This document shows positions 6,335 through 12,562 of a stretch of 15,071 bases of DNA, piece by piece. A program made the translations under genes and the position numbers. Numbering within the stretch: position 1 is the first letter of the stretch; every line of letters starts with the position of its first letter. Source of the DNA: an uncultured Opitutia bacterium (GTDB taxonomy: Bacteria; Verrucomicrobiota; Verrucomicrobiia; Opitutales; UBA953); NCBI GenBank assembly GCA_903840235.1, contig CAIMFE010000051.1, positions 1 to 15,071 of the forward strand, in the 5' to 3' direction. The notes under the pieces were generated by a model. The model did no database searches. It saw only the letters and a list, made by a program, of their open reading frames with translations, and was not told the DNA's origin.

Positions 6335-7374
6335 GGGGTTTCGTTTGAAGGGTGAGAGTGGGTAGCGAGCCAAGCGCGTTCAGCTTTTTTCTCTAGGGCT
6401 TCACGGGCGCGACCTACTTCCGCAAGTCGTGCCTGGAGGCGTGTATTAGCTACGGCAGATAAATCATCTAAGTCGCTCAAATAAACTCCGTCGAGCTGGC
6501 GGCATTCGGATGAAAAATTTCGCGGAACACCCAGGTCTACCATTAACAACGGTTGGTCTTGGCGTCGGGTAATAACCTCTAAAATACTTTCGTGCAGCAC
6601 TAGTGGGCGATCCACTTGAGCACAGCCAATGATTACATCATGATTGTGAATTTGGCGAAGGGCATCGGTTAAAATAAGTGACGAACCGGCAAACTCTTCC
6701 GCTAAAATTCGAGCATTCTCAAACGTTCGCGAAGCTACAGAAATTTGCGTGGCACCACGTGATACTAACGCCTGCACCACTTGCCGTCCCACTTCTCCCG
6801 TTCCTAAAACTAAAATTCGGGCTCCCTCTAAAGATCCAAACACGCGACTTGCGAGATCCACGACAATATTTCCCAAACTCACCTGGCCCTGGGCGATGCC
6901 CGTGTGTGTACGCGCCCAAGCACTTGCTTGAAACGCCTTTTGAAAAACTCTGTTGAGAACCGGACCCGTCATTCCGCGGGCTAAAGCATCGGCATAGGCT
7001 TGTTTTACTTGGCCGGCGATTTCCGCTTCACCCACCATTTGAGAATCAATACCTGCCGCGACCGAAAATAAATGTTCTACGGCTTTTTGTCCGGGGATGG
7101 CTTTTAAATGATTATCTAAAAATTCTGCTTCTACTCCGGTCGCCATTAACAAAGCTTTTCTGGCGTGGAGCGCGGCGGCTTCGTCTCCCACCACATAAAC
7201 TTCGAGTCGATTACAGGTCGTTAATAAGACGGCCTCTGCTAATCCTAAATCGCGTGCCGCGTTATAAAATATTTTTTTGCCCTCATCCGAAAGTGCAAAT
7301 GCCGCCCGCGCGTCTAATCCGGCGGTGTGATGGGTGGCACTCAATGCCACCAAAGTGGGAACGGATTGGCTCAT
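6331..7374 (-). CDS. hemA: glutamyl-tRNA reductase (short C-terminus)
   Basis: Reduces glutamyl-tRNA(Glu) with NADPH to glutamate-1-semialdehyde, the first committed step of C5-pathway tetrapyrrole (haem) synthesis. Catalytic C54 lies in TTCNRLEVY. The substrate-domain signature is MVGEAEIAGQVKQAY (113-127), where most family members have Gln rather than Ala in GEXQI. The NADPH fold is LVLGTGEVGRQ (188-198), followed by MVDLGVPRN. At 347 residues it is about 70 shorter than E. coli HemA (418). The shortfall is in the C-terminal dimerisation domain, of which only a short helix rich in Ala, Arg and Glu remains. The ATG at 7374 directly follows the stop of the upstream membrane protein (TAAATG), and its own stop overlaps the next start. 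Translation of the run is therefore likely coupled. Confidence 0.94.
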   Translation of the reverse strand: MSQSVPTLVALSATHHTAGLDARAAFALSDEGKKIFYNAARDLGLAEAVLLTTCNRLEVYVVGDEAAALHARKALLMATGVEAEFLDNHLKAIPGQKAVEHLFSVAAGIDSQMVGEAEIAGQVKQAYADALARGMTGPVLNRVFQKAFQASAWARTHTGIAQGQVSLGNIVVDLASRVFGSLEGARILVLGTGEVGRQVVQALVSRGATQISVASRTFENARILAEEFAGSSLILTDALRQIHNHDVIIGCAQVDRPLVLHESILEVITRRQDQPLLMVDLGVPRNFSSECRQLDGVYLSDLDDLSAVANTRLQARLAEVGRAREALEKKAERAWLATHSHPSNETP

Positions 7375-8226
7375 TTATTTGGGTGACGCTGGGAGCGAGA
7401 GCCACAGCGCAATGAGGGCAGGGATTAAAATAAGGAGAGAGATTCGGGCAAAGCGCGCGGAGCTCATTTGGTGGCGGCGACGCTGTATAATTAATATTAA
7501 ACACCCGATCCAAGTAATGAGCGCAAAAATTAATTTTGGGAGTTTGATTAAGTTTAAGGAACTTTGAATCCAATCGGCCCCACCGATAATTAAAGAAATG
7601 CCCAAAATCCAAACGACTGCACCCATTAATTGGGTTCCGATTTTGTCCATCGGAACAAGCGAAGGCAGGATTGAATAAATCCCGCCAAATTTTCTTTTCG
7701 CTAAGGCGCGATCTTGTAAGAGGTACGCGACGGCATTAAGAGCCTGAGCTACTAAAATTCCGTAAGCTAAAATCGCGGTGCCCACATGAATAATAATCAG
7801 TGGCCGACCAGTGTGTTGAACGGGGGCTGGGGCGATACTCATCCATTCAGCCAAGAAAATACAAGCTGCGGTGAGAACGCTTACCAACCAAACAGGGAGG
7901 CGGTGATCAAAAACTAAATCGAGGAATATGGAAAGTCCGGCAAAACCCCAAGCGATGGAGAGAAGAATTTCACCGGCGCCATTAATGGGAATGTCATTTA
8001 GGATCAGACCGCGATAAGCCAAAAGCCCCGTGAGGGTAAGCCACGTAGCTCGAAACAACCACACCGCGGCCTGCGGAAACTTTTCGCTCGTTCCCCTAAA
8101 CCCCAAATCTAGCGTGTAAGCCAAAACGAATGCCCAAGCGCATCCAAACCAAGCAAAGTTGGTGGACGATGGTGCATCTATGACCTCACTTAATAACATG
8201 GGGTGAAAATTAGGGGGGTGTGACAT
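7375..8226 (-). CDS. HemX/CcsA-type cytochrome c assembly membrane protein
   Basis: 283-residue integral membrane protein with about eight hydrophobic segments. It resembles the CcsA/HemX family: a conserved His in IIIHVGTAILAYGILVAQALNAVAYLL (about 145-171) and a later WILGISLIIGGADW segment. CcsA proteins help deliver haem for cytochrome c maturation. HemX proteins next to hemA in Bacillus affect the level of glutamyl-tRNA reductase. Here the gene sits immediately before hemA with no gap, so a HemX-like role is favoured. The full Trp-rich haem-handling motif of true CcsA is not evident. AAAGG (minus strand, 8239-8235) lies 8 bases before the ATG at 8226 and supports that start over the internal ATG at 8199. 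Confidence 0.82.
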   Translation of the reverse strand: MSHPPNFHPMLLSEVIDAPSSTNFAWFGCAWAFVLAYTLDLGFRGTSEKFPQAAVWLFRATWLTLTGLLAYRGLILNDIPINGAGEILLSIAWGFAGLSIFLDLVFDHRLPVWLVSVLTAACIFLAEWMSIAPAPVQHTGRPLIIIHVGTAILAYGILVAQALNAVAYLLQDRALAKRKFGGIYSILPSLVPMDKIGTQLMGAVVWILGISLIIGGADWIQSSLNLIKLPKLIFALITWIGCLILIIQRRRHQMSSARFARISLLILIPALIALWLSLPASPK

Positions 8227-8300
8227 TTTGGCAACCTTTGGAGTGTTTCCGGGGGTGTTTTCTTGCTTTTAGGGCATTTTATGAGAATTATTAGTCAATT
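8227..8300. promoter_or_regulatory. divergent intergenic promoter region
   Basis: These 74 bp separate the leftward haem-related run from the rightward DUF5069 run, so both promoters must lie here or overlap the gene ends. A TTGCTT resembling a -35 box is at 8263-8268 on the plus strand, but I find no good -10 match at proper spacing. Placement is from gene arrangement, not from strong motifs. Confidence 0.4.
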
Positions 8301-8756
8301 ATGGCCTATAATCCTTACGATCTTACCCAACACCCACCCCGTAGCCCTCGCTGTCGGCTTGGCGGGATGGTCATTCTTCCCCGGCTACTCGATAAGGCAC
8401 GTGCCACCATCAATAACACACAAGGTGAATATACCTACGGCTGTTCCCTGGATCAGTATGTTTTAACTTTTTTCGGGATCGACGAAAAAAGTCTGCTCGC
8501 CGAAGTCGCCAAGGGTCTCGGTGACGGAGAAATTTTTGCATGGATTATCGCCAATGCCAAACACAAGCGTTCTGGACAAGAGATTGCCTCGTTTAGTGCT
8601 TATCACGACCAACGCACCGGAGGCTCGCCTGAAAAACGTGAGCGTATGTCACAATACCAATCCTCGACGCCGGCCGGAGCAAGGCGTGAAGATATTTTTA
8701 CTTGGTTTGATGTTTTAGATTTAGACGACCACCAAAGCTTTGGCGGAAAAGTATAA
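8301..8756 (+). CDS. DUF5069-family protein of unknown function
   Basis: 151-residue soluble protein with no signal peptide or membrane segment. It closely follows the DUF5069 pattern: PPRSPRCRLGGMVILPRLLDKARA near the N-terminus, GEYTYGCSLDQYVLTFFGID in the middle, GDGEIFAWI, an SAYHDQR segment, and a C-terminal REDIFTWFDVLDLDD. The family is common in Verrucomicrobiota and some related bacteria, which supports the lineage guess. No reaction is known, and I see no classic catalytic motif. It opens a four-gene co-directional run with a phosphatase, a RelE-like protein and pssA. ATG at 8301 is the only reasonable start before the conserved block. Confidence 0.88.
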   Translation: MAYNPYDLTQHPPRSPRCRLGGMVILPRLLDKARATINNTQGEYTYGCSLDQYVLTFFGIDEKSLLAEVAKGLGDGEIFAWIIANAKHKRSGQEIASFSAYHDQRTGGSPEKRERMSQYQSSTPAGARREDIFTWFDVLDLDDHQSFGGKV

Positions 8757-8768
8757 TGTATATTAACC

Positions 8769-8796
8769 AATAGAATAAGGGTCTTTCTGTTCTATT
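8769..8796 (+). repeat. inverted repeat just before the phosphatase start codon
   Basis: AATAGAA (8769-8775) and TTCTATT (8790-8796) are perfect 7-base complements. The 14-base loop between them contains AAGGG (8777-8781), the only Shine-Dalgarno-like sequence for the GTG at 8800. AAGGG lies 18 bases from the start codon in the linear sequence. The hairpin could influence translation initiation, or the match could be chance in AT-rich DNA. Confidence 0.35.
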
Positions 8797-8799
8797 AAC

Positions 8800-9246
8800 G
8801 TGAAGCGTATTCTGATTGTCTGTAAGGGTAATATTTGTCGTTCGCCAACGGCGGCAGTCGTTTTAGAAACGAAAGCGCGGGCGATTGGATTAAATATTGA
8901 AGTCGATTCGGCGGGCGTAGAAAATTATCACGTCGGCGACGCTCCAGATAAACGCTCCATTCGTCACGCCGCGAAACGCGGTTACGACTTAAGTAAAAAT
9001 CGGGCGCGGCAAATTCAGGAGGAGGACTTCGAGAAGTTTGATTTTATTTGGGCAGCGGATCACGAAAACATCAGTCACTTAAGAACCCTTTGTCCCGTTA
9101 TTTATTACTCTAAAATCAGCCTGTTCTTGGGTAATAAGCCCTTACCCGATCCCTATTATGGCGAGGCCAAAGAGTTTGAAAATGTGCTTAATTTAATCGA
9201 ACAGCGCGTGGAAAGCTTAATAAAATCAACCGACTGGATGAACTGA
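8800..9246 (+). CDS. low-molecular-weight protein tyrosine (or arginine) phosphatase family protein
   Basis: 148-residue cytosolic phosphatase. The catalytic P-loop C-x5-R is present at the N-terminus: C8 to R14 in VCKGNICRSP, with C8 as nucleophile. The general acid is D117 in LPDPYYG, near the C-terminus as usual. The middle segment VDSAGVENYHVGDAPD and DLSKNRARQI also fit the family. Length is normal (about 150). The start is GTG at 8800, directly before the first strand (KRILIVCKG). Substrates cannot be inferred: members act on protein tyrosines (often controlling polysaccharide export) or phospho-arginine. No tyrosine kinase or polysaccharide gene adjoins it. Confidence 0.93.
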   Translation: MKRILIVCKGNICRSPTAAVVLETKARAIGLNIEVDSAGVENYHVGDAPDKRSIRHAAKRGYDLSKNRARQIQEEDFEKFDFIWAADHENISHLRTLCPVIYYSKISLFLGNKPLPDPYYGEAKEFENVLNLIEQRVESLIKSTDWMN

Positions 9247-9290
9247 AGGGTTGCTCCAGGCGAGGCCACACCATTGTTTAAATACAGCCG

Positions 9291-9641
9291 ATGTACCAAG
9301 TAAATTTTAGCGATCAAGCCATGCGCGAATTGGCAAAAATTCCTACCTTGGAGCAAATGGATGTCGTCGAAGCTTTTACTGCTTTGACCCCAGAATTATT
9401 AAACACTGGACGCTCGGATTTAGGAAAGGTGACCCGGGGTGGCTTAATCTATCATCGTCTCCGAGTTGGAGAATTTAGAATTTATTTCGAGTCCAACGAA
9501 ACGTCATTGATTGCCCACTATATTTTACACCGCCACACCTTGGCTGACTTTGCTTTTCGCAGTCGCCTACCTGTATCCGAAGACGAAACGGTGATTGAAA
9601 AACATAGTGGTTTTTGGAAATTCCTCGACGAGCCAAAATAA
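9291..9641 (+). CDS. RelE/ParE-superfamily toxin-like protein without a visible antitoxin
   Basis: 116-residue protein whose first 80 or so residues follow the RelE/ParE fold pattern: an opening strand YQVNFSDQAMRELAKIP, a helical pair, then the strands GLIYHRLRVGEFRIYFE and SLIAHYILHRHT. In toxin members this fold cleaves mRNA at the ribosome or inhibits gyrase. The C-terminus (about 90-116) is longer than in small RelE toxins. No antitoxin-sized frame lies in the 44 bp upstream. Downstream, pssA begins 4 bp after the stop. The gene therefore looks like a solitary, possibly domesticated family member in a housekeeping run, rather than a normal toxin-antitoxin pair. Toxic activity is unproven. 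Confidence 0.7.
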   Translation: MYQVNFSDQAMRELAKIPTLEQMDVVEAFTALTPELLNTGRSDLGKVTRGGLIYHRLRVGEFRIYFESNETSLIAHYILHRHTLADFAFRSRLPVSEDETVIEKHSGFWKFLDEPK

Positions 9642-9645
9642 TTTT

Positions 9646-10533
9646 ATGTCCACTCCGCCCGAACCACGTCGCTATCAGTCAGCCGAAGAGGCCGCTCACA
9701 TTTATTTACTCCCAAACTTATTTACCGCTGGGAATATGTTGTGTGGTTTTCTGGCGATTAAGAATTGTATTGAAGCACATTTTACCGGCCTGGATGTCAG
9801 CGCCCGATCCGACCATTATATTATGGCGGTTTGGTTTATTATTTTCGCCTGCATCTGTGATATGTTTGACGGCCGCATTGCTCGAGCCACCCACCGCGAG
9901 TCTTTGTTTGGCGCAGAATTCGATTCCATGGCCGACACAGTTTCGTTTGGCGTAGCACCAGCATTGATGGTTTGTTTTTTGATTATTAATCCCAATCAAA
10001 ACGAAGAATACATTAAACTCTCCACGTGGTTATTAGCATTTATTTATTTGTTATGTGTGGGTGTTCGTTTGGCCCGATTTAATGTGCTGACTAATCCATT
10101 GATTCCAGGAAATGAAAAGCGTTCGGCGGGAGGGGACTTTGTCGGACTACCCAGCCCTGCCGCGGCGGGTTTAATAGCCTCTATTGTTTTAGCTCTGTCT
10201 AAAGTCTTATATATTTCTAATCAGAATGACCGTTTGGACTTAGTTTTAAAATCTTGGTCGTGGGTTTTACTGCCCCTGATGCTGATCGTTTCTTACTTAA
10301 TGATTAGCAACGTCCGTTTCCCTAGTCTGAAAATGATTAATTGGAATACGCGCACCAAGAGTAAGGGGTTTGTTTTAATTATTTTAGTTGGGGCAGGATT
10401 ATTTTTATTCCGTGAGCTATCGATGTTAGTAGTATTTTTGGGCTATATCACTTGGGGGGTAATCAGACATTTATTTTATCTTAAAAAAGAAGAAACCGAT
10501 CCCGCACCGGAAGATGATGAGTCTGTTTCTTAA
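9646..10533 (+). CDS. pssA: CDP-diacylglycerol-serine O-phosphatidyltransferase
   Basis: Membrane enzyme that makes phosphatidylserine from CDP-diacylglycerol and serine, the precursor of phosphatidylethanolamine. With Met1 at ATG 9646 it has 295 residues. The CDP-alcohol phosphotransferase signature is complete: D75-G76, A79-R80, G89, D93 and D97. LLPNLFTAGNMLCGF before it and VGVRLARFNV after it are typical of the membrane-spanning PssA type. Several hydrophobic segments follow (about 56-72, 125-145, 175-195 and pairs near 220 and 250), ending in an acidic tail. The frame can be extended upstream to 9595, but that part overlaps the RelE-like gene and is not conserved, so 9646 is preferred. 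The start is 4 bp after the previous stop. Confidence 0.93.
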   Translation: MSTPPEPRRYQSAEEAAHIYLLPNLFTAGNMLCGFLAIKNCIEAHFTGLDVSARSDHYIMAVWFIIFACICDMFDGRIARATHRESLFGAEFDSMADTVSFGVAPALMVCFLIINPNQNEEYIKLSTWLLAFIYLLCVGVRLARFNVLTNPLIPGNEKRSAGGDFVGLPSPAAAGLIASIVLALSKVLYISNQNDRLDLVLKSWSWVLLPLMLIVSYLMISNVRFPSLKMINWNTRTKSKGFVLIILVGAGLFLFRELSMLVVFLGYITWGVIRHLFYLKKEETDPAPEDDESVS

Positions 10534-10788
10534 CTGTTAATAGGTGGTGAAAAAACTGTGTTTAGGTACCGTTGTTAATAAACCTGGGGTTATTCACCAG
10601 TTGGGCACAGTGGTTGATAAATCCCATATCCCCGTAACTCAACGGCTTGCACTGTTATACACGGATTTCCGACATCTACTGATACTAATATATTTAATTA
10701 ATTAAGATATATATAATAACCTTAGTGTGTATTTGTATTTATTGAAGTATTGCCACTACCCCCAGACGTCTCCCATTCTTGCCCCATC
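10534..10788. other. candidate replication origin or DnaA-regulated dnaN leader
   Basis: 255 bp without a gene, between pssA and dnaN. Compared with the DnaA-box consensus TTATNCACA, three 9-mers match at 8 of 9 positions: TTATTCACC (10590-10598, +), TTATACACG (10655-10663, +) and TGTTAATAA (10573-10581, -). Weaker 7-of-9 matches on the minus strand are at 10535-10543, 10557-10565, 10612-10620 and 10726-10734. TTATTCACCA (10590-10599) and TGGTTGATAA (10611-10620) form an imperfect inverted pair (8 of 10). An AT tract follows toward dnaN. Clustered boxes next to an AT-rich tract and dnaN are the classic oriC plan, and two parS sites lie 8.7-10 kb away. None of the boxes is a perfect match, and dnaA is absent, so a dnaN promoter controlled by DnaA is the main alternative. 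Confidence 0.5.
10686..10719. other. AT-rich tract, possible DNA unwinding element
   Basis: 34 consecutive bases contain 33 A or T and a single G (10706). It lies 22 bp beyond the last near-consensus DnaA box (10655-10663) and 69 bp before the dnaN ATG. This fits an unwinding element beside DnaA boxes. It also contains TATAAT (10712-10717), an ideal -10 hexamer that could drive dnaN with a 5' leader of about 65 bases. No matching -35 hexamer is visible. Confidence 0.5.
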
Positions 10789-11916
10789 ATGAAGTTCAAG
10801 GTTAACCGAAATCATTTATTCACCGGCCTCACCAGCGTTACCAATGTGGTTGGTACCCGTGCCACCATGCCCATTTTACAAAATGTTTTAATTGAAGCGG
10901 AAGGCGATACGGTGACCTTGACCACCACGAATTTAGATCTGGGAATTTGTGCCCGCGTTAAAGCTTCGGTTTCATCACCTGGAAAAATCACTTTACCGAT
11001 CAAGCGCTTGGTCCCAATTATTCGCTCTTTGCCGAATGGTGATGCCACTTTGGAATTAACCGGAAAAGATCGCGTGAAAATTACTTCCGGCAGTTCCGTT
11101 TTCCACGTGGTCGGTTTATCCGCTGAACAATTCCCACCCCTCGCAACTTTTTCAGGCCAATCAAAAATTTCAATCGAACAAGACGACCTAGGTTCAATGT
11201 TAAGAAAAGTTAGCTACGCCCAATCAACCGATGAAAATCGTTATATTTTAAACGGAGTATTTTTTGAATTCGCCAACGGTAAACTTACCGTGGTTGCAAC
11301 CGATGGCCGTCGCTTAGCCAAGTGTGAAAGAGAATTGGCCGGTCCAGATAAACCCCTCTCATTTATTTTACCTGCTCGTACCATTGCCGAGCTCCAGCGT
11401 TTATTTAAATCAGGCAGCAAGGCCCATATTTTAAACAATGAAAGACAGGTTAATTTCATTATCGATATTCCTAAAAACGACGAAGGTTTAGTGGATCGCA
11501 TCCAACTCGTTTCAAAAGTGGTCGAAGGTAATTATCCTAACTACCGCCAAGTAATTCCTAAAGATGCCGGCAGTAAAGTCCGTCTCGAAAGAGAAAAGTT
11601 CTTGGACACCGTTAACCGTGCTTCACTGATGTGTGACGACCGCAATAACACCGTTCGTCTGTCCGTTTCCAAGAAAACACAAAATCTCGAAATTTCTTCC
11701 AAGTCAGAAACCGGTGAATCACAAGAACTCATCGCCGTGAAATATGACGGCCCTGATGTAAATATTGCATTCAACCCTGGCTACGTCATCGACCCACTGA
11801 AGGCGTTAACCGAAGATGAAATCGATTTTGAGTTTAAGGACGATATGTCCCCTGGCGTTGTGCGTGCTTTAAAAGAAGATTTTCTCTGCGTCGTTATGCC
11901 GCAAAGAATTTCGTAA
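10789..11916 (+). CDS. dnaN: DNA polymerase III beta subunit (sliding clamp)
   Basis: Ring-shaped clamp that tethers DNA polymerase III to DNA. The protein is 375 residues from ATG 10789 (MKFKVNRNHLFTGL), the usual family length and start. Three clamp domains are recognisable: N-terminal with TRATMPILQNVLIEA and TTNLDLGI; middle with NRYILNGVFFEF and VATDGRRLAKCE; C-terminal with EGNYPNYRQVIP and the end VVMPQRIS, matching the MPMR-type terminus. The frame continues upstream to a TTG at 10750, but those 13 codons do not look conserved. No Shine-Dalgarno sequence precedes the ATG. dnaN stands apart from dnaA here, with pssA upstream. It converges on plsC with a single base between the two stop codons, and no terminator hairpin is visible there. 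Confidence 0.96.
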   Translation: MKFKVNRNHLFTGLTSVTNVVGTRATMPILQNVLIEAEGDTVTLTTTNLDLGICARVKASVSSPGKITLPIKRLVPIIRSLPNGDATLELTGKDRVKITSGSSVFHVVGLSAEQFPPLATFSGQSKISIEQDDLGSMLRKVSYAQSTDENRYILNGVFFEFANGKLTVVATDGRRLAKCERELAGPDKPLSFILPARTIAELQRLFKSGSKAHILNNERQVNFIIDIPKNDEGLVDRIQLVSKVVEGNYPNYRQVIPKDAGSKVRLEREKFLDTVNRASLMCDDRNNTVRLSVSKKTQNLEISSKSETGESQELIAVKYDGPDVNIAFNPGYVIDPLKALTEDEIDFEFKDDMSPGVVRALKEDFLCVVMPQRIS

Positions 11917-11917
11917 T

Positions 11918-12562
11918 TTAAAGTCCGGGGACCTCGCAGTCGGGCAGTCGCTTAATCGCTTCCAGAATTCTCCGTGAAGCTTCACCGCTTCGATCGGGAT
12001 GTCCGTGTCCTGGATCATAATCAACAGGCCACAGAGCATCACCAAATCTAACCCGTACCCTGGCATTCCCCGTGGGGAAGTAAGCATTGCGCGGTAACAC
12101 ATCATTCGCCCCGCGAATATGGATAGGCACCACGGGCACGCCTGACTTACAAGCAAGCAGCCCAGCGCCTGCCTTGGCCTCTTTAATCACCCCATCGTGA
12201 CTGCGGGTGCCTTCTGGAAAAATAAGTAATCCCTTGCCCGACTTCAAAGCCTGTAGGGCAATTCGAATGGCACCAATATCTGCTTCGCCCCGATCTAAGG
12301 GAATGGAGTTACAGGCTCGGATGACTGCGCCAAATAGCGGATTATCGAATAGAGAGCGCCGTGCGATAAAAGAAATTTCGCGAGGCAAGCAGGATCCAAT
12401 CAAGGGAGGATCCAACATGCTTTGATGATTGGATGCAAAAATACAGGCACCTTGTGGGACCTTCTCCCAGCCCTCTACTTCGAGTGATGCAAAAACTTCA
12501 GCGAAGGCCCGAGCACCGTGATAAACCGACTTATAAATAAGATTCTTAGAATCTAAAATCAT
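11918..12562 (-). CDS. plsC: 1-acyl-sn-glycerol-3-phosphate acyltransferase
   Basis: Membrane-associated enzyme that acylates lysophosphatidic acid to phosphatidic acid, the root of phospholipid synthesis. The four acyltransferase blocks are visible in 214 residues: the catalytic H46-x4-D51 in SNHQSMLD; the ARRSLFDNPLFG and NSIPLDRG region (about 68-92); the glycerol-phosphate-binding FPEGTRS (115-121); and the VPVVPIHIRG segment. The length is slightly short but normal for bacterial PlsC. Its ATG shares one base with the stop of the aroA-cmk gene (TAATG), so it is translated from the same message. A cmk-plsC order is known in several bacterial groups, which supports the assignment. Confidence 0.92.
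   Translation of the reverse strand: MILDSKNLIYKSVYHGARAFAEVFASLEVEGWEKVPQGACIFASNHQSMLDPPLIGSCLPREISFIARRSLFDNPLFGAVIRACNSIPLDRGEADIGAIRIALQALKSGKGLLIFPEGTRSHDGVIKEAKAGAGLLACKSGVPVVPIHIRGANDVLPRNAYFPTGNARVRVRFGDALWPVDYDPGHGHPDRSGEASRRILEAIKRLPDCEVPGL

Noticed and set aside
6335..6373. Upstream ATG at 6373 as the start of the sigma-54 activator
   Set aside because: It adds 13 residues unlike any receiver domain and lies inside hemA. The ATG at 6334 gives a normal receiver start and an ATGA overlap.
6331..6373. Frameshift hiding the missing C-terminus of hemA
   Set aside because: The sequence after the hemA stop is clearly the receiver domain of the next gene, so no coding room for a missing dimerisation domain is present.
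8396..8405. GGCACGTGCC palindrome as a third parS
   Set aside because: Only the CACGTG core is shared, and the flanks lack the TGTT/AACA arms. It sits in the DUF5069 coding sequence.
9247..9290. Short antitoxin gene before the RelE-like gene
   Set aside because: Only 44 bp are available between the phosphatase stop and the RelE-like start, too little for an antitoxin.
10750..10788. TTG at 10750 as the dnaN start
   Set aside because: The extra 13 residues are Pro/Cys-rich and unlike clamp N-termini, while the ATG at 10789 gives the standard MKFKV start.
11099..11114. TTTTCCACGTGGTCGG in dnaN as a parS
   Set aside because: Only 11 of 16 bases match and one arm is almost wholly lost, which is consistent with chance in coding DNA.
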